Source of the DNA: Thiobacillus sp.
Lineage (GTDB): Bacteria > Pseudomonadota > Gammaproteobacteria > Burkholderiales > Thiobacillaceae
Direction of reading: 5' to 3'
Assembly: GCA_018780025.1 (NCBI GenBank)
Contig: JADMKH010000104.1
Coordinates: 1-8,370 of the forward strand
DNA length: 8,370 nucleotides
The stretch's first letter is position 1. Each line of letters begins with the position of its first letter. Of the stretch, positions 5,759-8,370 are shown piece by piece. The notes below the pieces were generated by a model. It had not been told where the DNA came from. It ran no database searches and saw only the letters and a list, made by a program, of their open reading frames with translations. The position numbers and the translations under genes are program-made.

Positions 5759-6636
5759 TTACCGCCAGCAGCGCGCGGGTTCTTCATGTACTTGAAGAAG
5801 TCCGCGCTGGGATCGAGCACCATCACATCGCTCTTGCTCTTGAAGCTTTCGCGGTAGGCCTGCATGCTGCGGTAGAACGCGTAAAACTCGGCATTCTTGC
5901 CATAGGCTGCCGCATACAATGCAGAGGCCTTGGCGTCGCCCTGACCCTTGACGCTCTGCGCGTCACGATATGCTTCAGCAACAATCACGTCCTTCTGCTT
6001 GTCAGCATCGGCCTTGATTTTTTCTGCTTCGGCCGCACCGGTCGATCGCAACTCGTTGGCAACCTGCTTGCGTTCAGCCTGCATCCGGCCATAGACGTTT
6101 TCCGACACGGTTTCCGGCAGATCGACCCGCTTGATCCTCACGTCCACCACCTGGATGCCGATCTTGCGCGCGTCCTGGTCGGCCTTGGCGCGGATGATGC
6201 TCATGATTTCCTCGCGGCGCCCCGAGACAACTTCGTTGATGGTGCGCTTGCCGAACTCGGCACGCAGACCGTCGTTGACTGTCTGATTCAGGCGTATCTG
6301 CGCCCGCGTCTCGTCGCCGCCCACCGACACGTAGAACTGTCGCGCATCGATCACGCGCCATTTGATGAATGAGTCCACCAGCACGTTTTTCTTTTCCGAG
6401 GTAATGAAACGCTCAGGGTCGCCCGCATCCAGCGTCAGAATGCGCGTATCGAAGTAACGTATGTTTTGCACCATCGGCAGCTTGAAATACAGGCCGGGGG
6501 TTTTCTTCACCGACACCACTTCCCCGAGTTGGAATACCAGGGCATTCTGCCGCTGATCGACCGTGTACATGCTGCTGTTCAGCACCACCAGGGCAACCAG
6601 CAGAATGACCAGTAACGATCCGATACTTTTATTCAT
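5755..6636 (-). CDS. hflC: HflC, SPFH-domain modulator of FtsH protease
   Basis: Inner-membrane protein that assembles with HflK into a large periplasmic-facing cage around the AAA+ protease FtsH and tunes its degradation of membrane proteins. The 293 residues start with one N-terminal membrane anchor (GSLLVILLVALVVLNSS, 6-22). An SPFH/band-7 domain follows, from about 23 (YTVDQRQNALVFQLGEV) through FITSEKKNVLVDSFIKWRV and GIQVVDVRIKRVDLPETV (160-177). Next is a charged Ala/Glu/Lys-rich coiled coil (about 183-245) and a conserved end (FYAFYRSMQAYRESF, then DPSADFFKYMKN). It lacks the insertion of roughly 40 residues that E. coli HflC carries inside the SPFH domain, which is common outside enterics. 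The ATG overlaps the hflK stop (ATGA) and has a strong ribosome-binding site. Its own stop overlaps the DUF2065 start. Confidence 0.97.
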   Translation of the reverse strand: MNKSIGSLLVILLVALVVLNSSMYTVDQRQNALVFQLGEVVSVKKTPGLYFKLPMVQNIRYFDTRILTLDAGDPERFITSEKKNVLVDSFIKWRVIDARQFYVSVGGDETRAQIRLNQTVNDGLRAEFGKRTINEVVSGRREEIMSIIRAKADQDARKIGIQVVDVRIKRVDLPETVSENVYGRMQAERKQVANELRSTGAAEAEKIKADADKQKDVIVAEAYRDAQSVKGQGDAKASALYAAAYGKNAEFYAFYRSMQAYRESFKSKSDVMVLDPSADFFKYMKNPRAAGGK

Positions 6637-7829
6637 GGCCGATCCTCCCGGTCACGGTTGCGGAAGGCGTCGCGCGAGCGCGTGTCGGCCGACCCCGGCG
6701 TTGCCGCGACCGGCGGCTGCGCCAGCACTTCCGGCGCGCCACTGTAGGGCTGGCTGACAATTTGCTGCAATTTGTCGAGCGGCAGATAAAGCAGGCTGTT
6801 GCCGCCTTTCTGATCCACCAATATTTTGCTGGTGTTGTTCATCACGGTCTGCATGGTGTCGAGATAGAGTCGCTGACGCGTAACCTGCGGCGCCTTCTGG
6901 TATTCGGTAAAAATCTGCACAAAGCGGCTGGCCTCGCCCTCGGCGTTGGCGATCACCGACAGCTTGTAGCCTTCGGCTTCTTCCTTCAGTCGCGACGCCA
7001 CGCCACGCGCACGCGGCACCACATCGTTGAAGTAGGCTTCGGCTTCATTTTTCAGACGTTCGCGGTCCTGGCCCGCTTTCACTGCATCGTCGAACGCGGC
7101 CTGCACCTGCTCCGGCGGCTGGATGTTCTGCAGCGTCACCTGGCTGATGCTGATGCCGGTTTTGTAGCGATCGAGGATCTGCTGCATCAGCACCTTTGCG
7201 CGCGCGGCGATGTCGGCGCGGCCTTCATACAACACGAAATCCATCTTGTTCTTGCCGACGATTTCGCGCATCGCGGTTTCCGCCACCTGCAGCACCGTGT
7301 CCTCCGGCGCGCGGTTAACAAACAGGAACTCCTTGGGGTCTTTCAGGATGTACTGCACGGCGAACTGCAGGTCGATGATGTTTTCATCGTCCGTCAGCAT
7401 CAGCGACTCCTTCAGCACCTTGCTCTTGACGTTGGTGCGGTAACCGATTTCCACCGTGCGCACCTGATCGACGTTGACGACTTCACGTGCCTCGATCGGC
7501 CACGGCAAATGCCAGCGCGGGCCGGGTTCGGTGGTTTCGACATACTTCCCGAAGCGCAGCACGACACCGCGCTCGCCGGTGTTGACGATGTAGAACCCGC
7601 TCGCCACCCACACCAGCACCAGGGCGCCGATCAGCAGGCCGACCAGATTGCCGCCACCCGGCAAATCGCCTGCGGAAAAACCCTCGCCGCCGTCGTTGCC
7701 GCCGCCGCCCTTGCCACCGAACAAGCCATTGAGGCGCTCGTTGAGGCGTTTCCAGAGCTCGTCCAGATCGGGTGGACCGCTATTCTTGCGGTTGTCTTTA
7801 TTACCCCATTGCGGGTCATTCCAGGCCAT
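6633..7829 (-). CDS. hflK: HflK, SPFH-domain modulator of FtsH protease
   Basis: Partner of HflC in the membrane HflKC complex that encloses FtsH. The 398 residues begin MAWNDPQWGNKDN, a cytosolic segment typical of HflK. A glycine-rich linker follows (LFGGKGGGGNDGGEG, 36-50), then one transmembrane helix (about 62-81). The SPFH domain starts at FYIVNTGERGVVLRFGKYV and continues through WPIEAREVVNVDQVRTVEIG, MLTDDENIIDLQFAVQY and ISISQVTLQNIQPPEQVQ. A charged coiled coil (about 245-300, KAGQDRERLKNEAEAYFNDV) leads to the family segment PQVTRQRLYLDTMQTVM, and a low-complexity tail ends RNRDREDRP. The ATG lies 4 nt after the hflX stop, with no clear Shine-Dalgarno, so coupling to hflX translation is likely. 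Length and domain order are normal for the family. Confidence 0.97.
   Translation of the reverse strand: MAWNDPQWGNKDNRKNSGPPDLDELWKRLNERLNGLFGGKGGGGNDGGEGFSAGDLPGGGNLVGLLIGALVLVWVASGFYIVNTGERGVVLRFGKYVETTEPGPRWHLPWPIEAREVVNVDQVRTVEIGYRTNVKSKVLKESLMLTDDENIIDLQFAVQYILKDPKEFLFVNRAPEDTVLQVAETAMREIVGKNKMDFVLYEGRADIAARAKVLMQQILDRYKTGISISQVTLQNIQPPEQVQAAFDDAVKAGQDRERLKNEAEAYFNDVVPRARGVASRLKEEAEGYKLSVIANAEGEASRFVQIFTEYQKAPQVTRQRLYLDTMQTVMNNTSKILVDQKGGNSLLYLPLDKLQQIVSQPYSGAPEVLAQPPVAATPGSADTRSRDAFRNRDREDRP
6644..6649 (-). promoter_or_regulatory. Ribosome-binding site of hflC
   Basis: GGGAGG on the minus strand, 7 nt upstream of the hflC ATG and lying inside the last codons of hflK. It is a near-perfect Shine-Dalgarno. 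Together with the 4-nt stop/start overlap, it suits roughly equal output of HflK and HflC, which assemble in equal numbers in the complex. Confidence 0.75.
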
Positions 7830-7833
7830 ATTG

Positions 7834-8370
7834 TCAGGTCACACAGAGAGAGTGGAAGGAGGTTTCGTTATTCCCGTCGCGGTTGGCGACAAGCATTTCC
7901 GACAGGGCATCGCGTAAAAGTTCAAGCCCCGCGCCGGTTTGCGCGGACAAATATACACTTTGCAGTCTACCATATTCATCGCGCCCAAATCCCGGCGCAA
8001 CGCCTGTCAAATCAAGCTTGTTATAGATGCGAAGCTGTGGCACAGCGTCTGCCCCGATCTCGGTCAACACCTTTTCAACCGCCTCGATCTGGCGCTCACG
8101 CCCCAGACTGGAGGAATCGATCACATGCAGCACCAGATCAGCCTCGGCTGTGGCCTCCAGCGTAGCGCGAAAAGCGGCCACCAGATCGTGCGGCAGATTG
8201 GTGATAAAGCCAACCGTATCCGACAACACCACTTCTCCCACCTGCGGCAGGTACATTTTCCGGGTGGTGGTATCCAGCGTGGCAAACAGCTGGTCGGCCG
8301 CGTAGGCGCCAGCGCGGGTCAGCGCATTGAACAGGGTGGACTTGCCGGCATTGGTGTAGCCCACCAGCGC
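7834..8370 (-). CDS. hflX: GTPase HflX, C-terminal half (5' end beyond window)
   Basis: Ribosome-binding OBG-type GTPase. In E. coli it splits stalled or heat-damaged 70S ribosomes. The visible 178 residues are the G domain and the C-terminus, and the reading frame stays open to the window edge. The motifs are G1 GYTNAGKST (fragment residues 4-12), the G2 region ATLDTTTRK (30-38), G3 DTVGF (51-55), G4 NKLD (117-120) and G5-like SAQTGAG (142-148). The DTVGFITNLPHDLVAAF run is diagnostic of HflX. About 190-200 N-terminal residues, holding the HflX-specific nucleotide-binding domain and linker, should lie outside the window. The GTG at 8362-8364 encodes a valine next to the P-loop and is not a start. 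The stop lies 4 nt before hflK. hfq would be expected further upstream, but it is not in view. Confidence 0.96.
   Translation of the reverse strand, partial: ALVGYTNAGKSTLFNALTRAGAYAADQLFATLDTTTRKMYLPQVGEVVLSDTVGFITNLPHDLVAAFRATLEATAEADLVLHVIDSSSLGRERQIEAVEKVLTEIGADAVPQLRIYNKLDLTGVAPGFGRDEYGRLQSVYLSAQTGAGLELLRDALSEMLVANRDGNNETSFHSLCVT

Noticed and set aside
6762..8165. A 467-codon open frame on the plus strand
   Set aside because: Antisense across hflK and hflX, running over their junction. It has no domain features or good ribosome-binding site and is explained by codon bias.
8362..8364. GTG as a start for a short GTPase
   Set aside because: This codon is the valine directly before the HflX P-loop, and the frame continues to the window edge, so the gene is simply cut off.
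1..8370. A previously undescribed defence, mobile or biosynthetic system
   Set aside because: All coding space is filled by recognisable housekeeping genes in a conserved order. The only non-coding interval is 180 nt and is explained by a tRNA, its promoter and a terminator.

Overview
This is a housekeeping stretch of a GC-rich genome (roughly 60% G+C by eye), most likely a betaproteobacterium. The gene order on the minus strand is hflX-hflK-hflC-(DUF2065/yjeT)-hisZ-purA, then a tRNA-Leu on the plus strand, then rnr-rlmB. It is the E. coli hfq-hflX-hflKC-yjeT-purA-nsrR-rnr-rlmB neighbourhood with two changes. A hisZ gene sits between the hflC block and purA, an arrangement I associate with betaproteobacteria (recalled, not searched). 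A tRNA-Leu(CAG) stands where nsrR sits in E. coli. The protein sequences fit this assignment, but I cannot name a genus.

Right-hand part, read right to left on the minus strand (8370 to 3278): the GTPase half of HflX, cut by the window edge, then hflK 4 nt later. hflK/hflC and hflC/DUF2065 each overlap by 4 nt (ATGA). hisZ follows after 19 nt and purA after another 14 nt. This looks like one polycistronic unit. It covers a ribosome-associated GTPase, the membrane SPFH pair that modulates FtsH, a tiny two-helix membrane protein, the regulatory subunit of the first histidine enzyme, and adenylosuccinate synthetase. It ends at a strong inverted repeat (3226-3252) that is T-rich on both strands.

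Middle (3278 to 3098): the only non-coding gap of note, 180 nt. It holds tRNA-Leu(CAG) on the plus strand, with a near-consensus sigma-70 promoter (TTGACA, 17 nt, TAGAAT) and a GC-rich discriminator. The -35 hexamer of this promoter overlaps the TTG start codon of rnr on the other strand. The hairpin can serve as terminator for both the tRNA and purA.

Left-hand part (3097 to 1): rnr (RNase R) and rlmB (23S rRNA G2251 methyltransferase) overlap by 4 nt. rlmB lacks only its last few codons at the window edge. The pair combines RNA decay and rRNA maturation.

I found no mobile element, CRISPR array, toxin-antitoxin pair, phage gene or unknown multi-gene system. Every long plus-strand reading frame lies antisense to a well-recognised gene and is best explained by GC-rich codon use. 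The points worth a second look are small: the tRNA promoter entangled with the rnr start, the missing obvious rnr promoter, a HisZ that stops right after its catalytic-like core, and the conserved but uncharacterised DUF2065 gene coupled to hflC.
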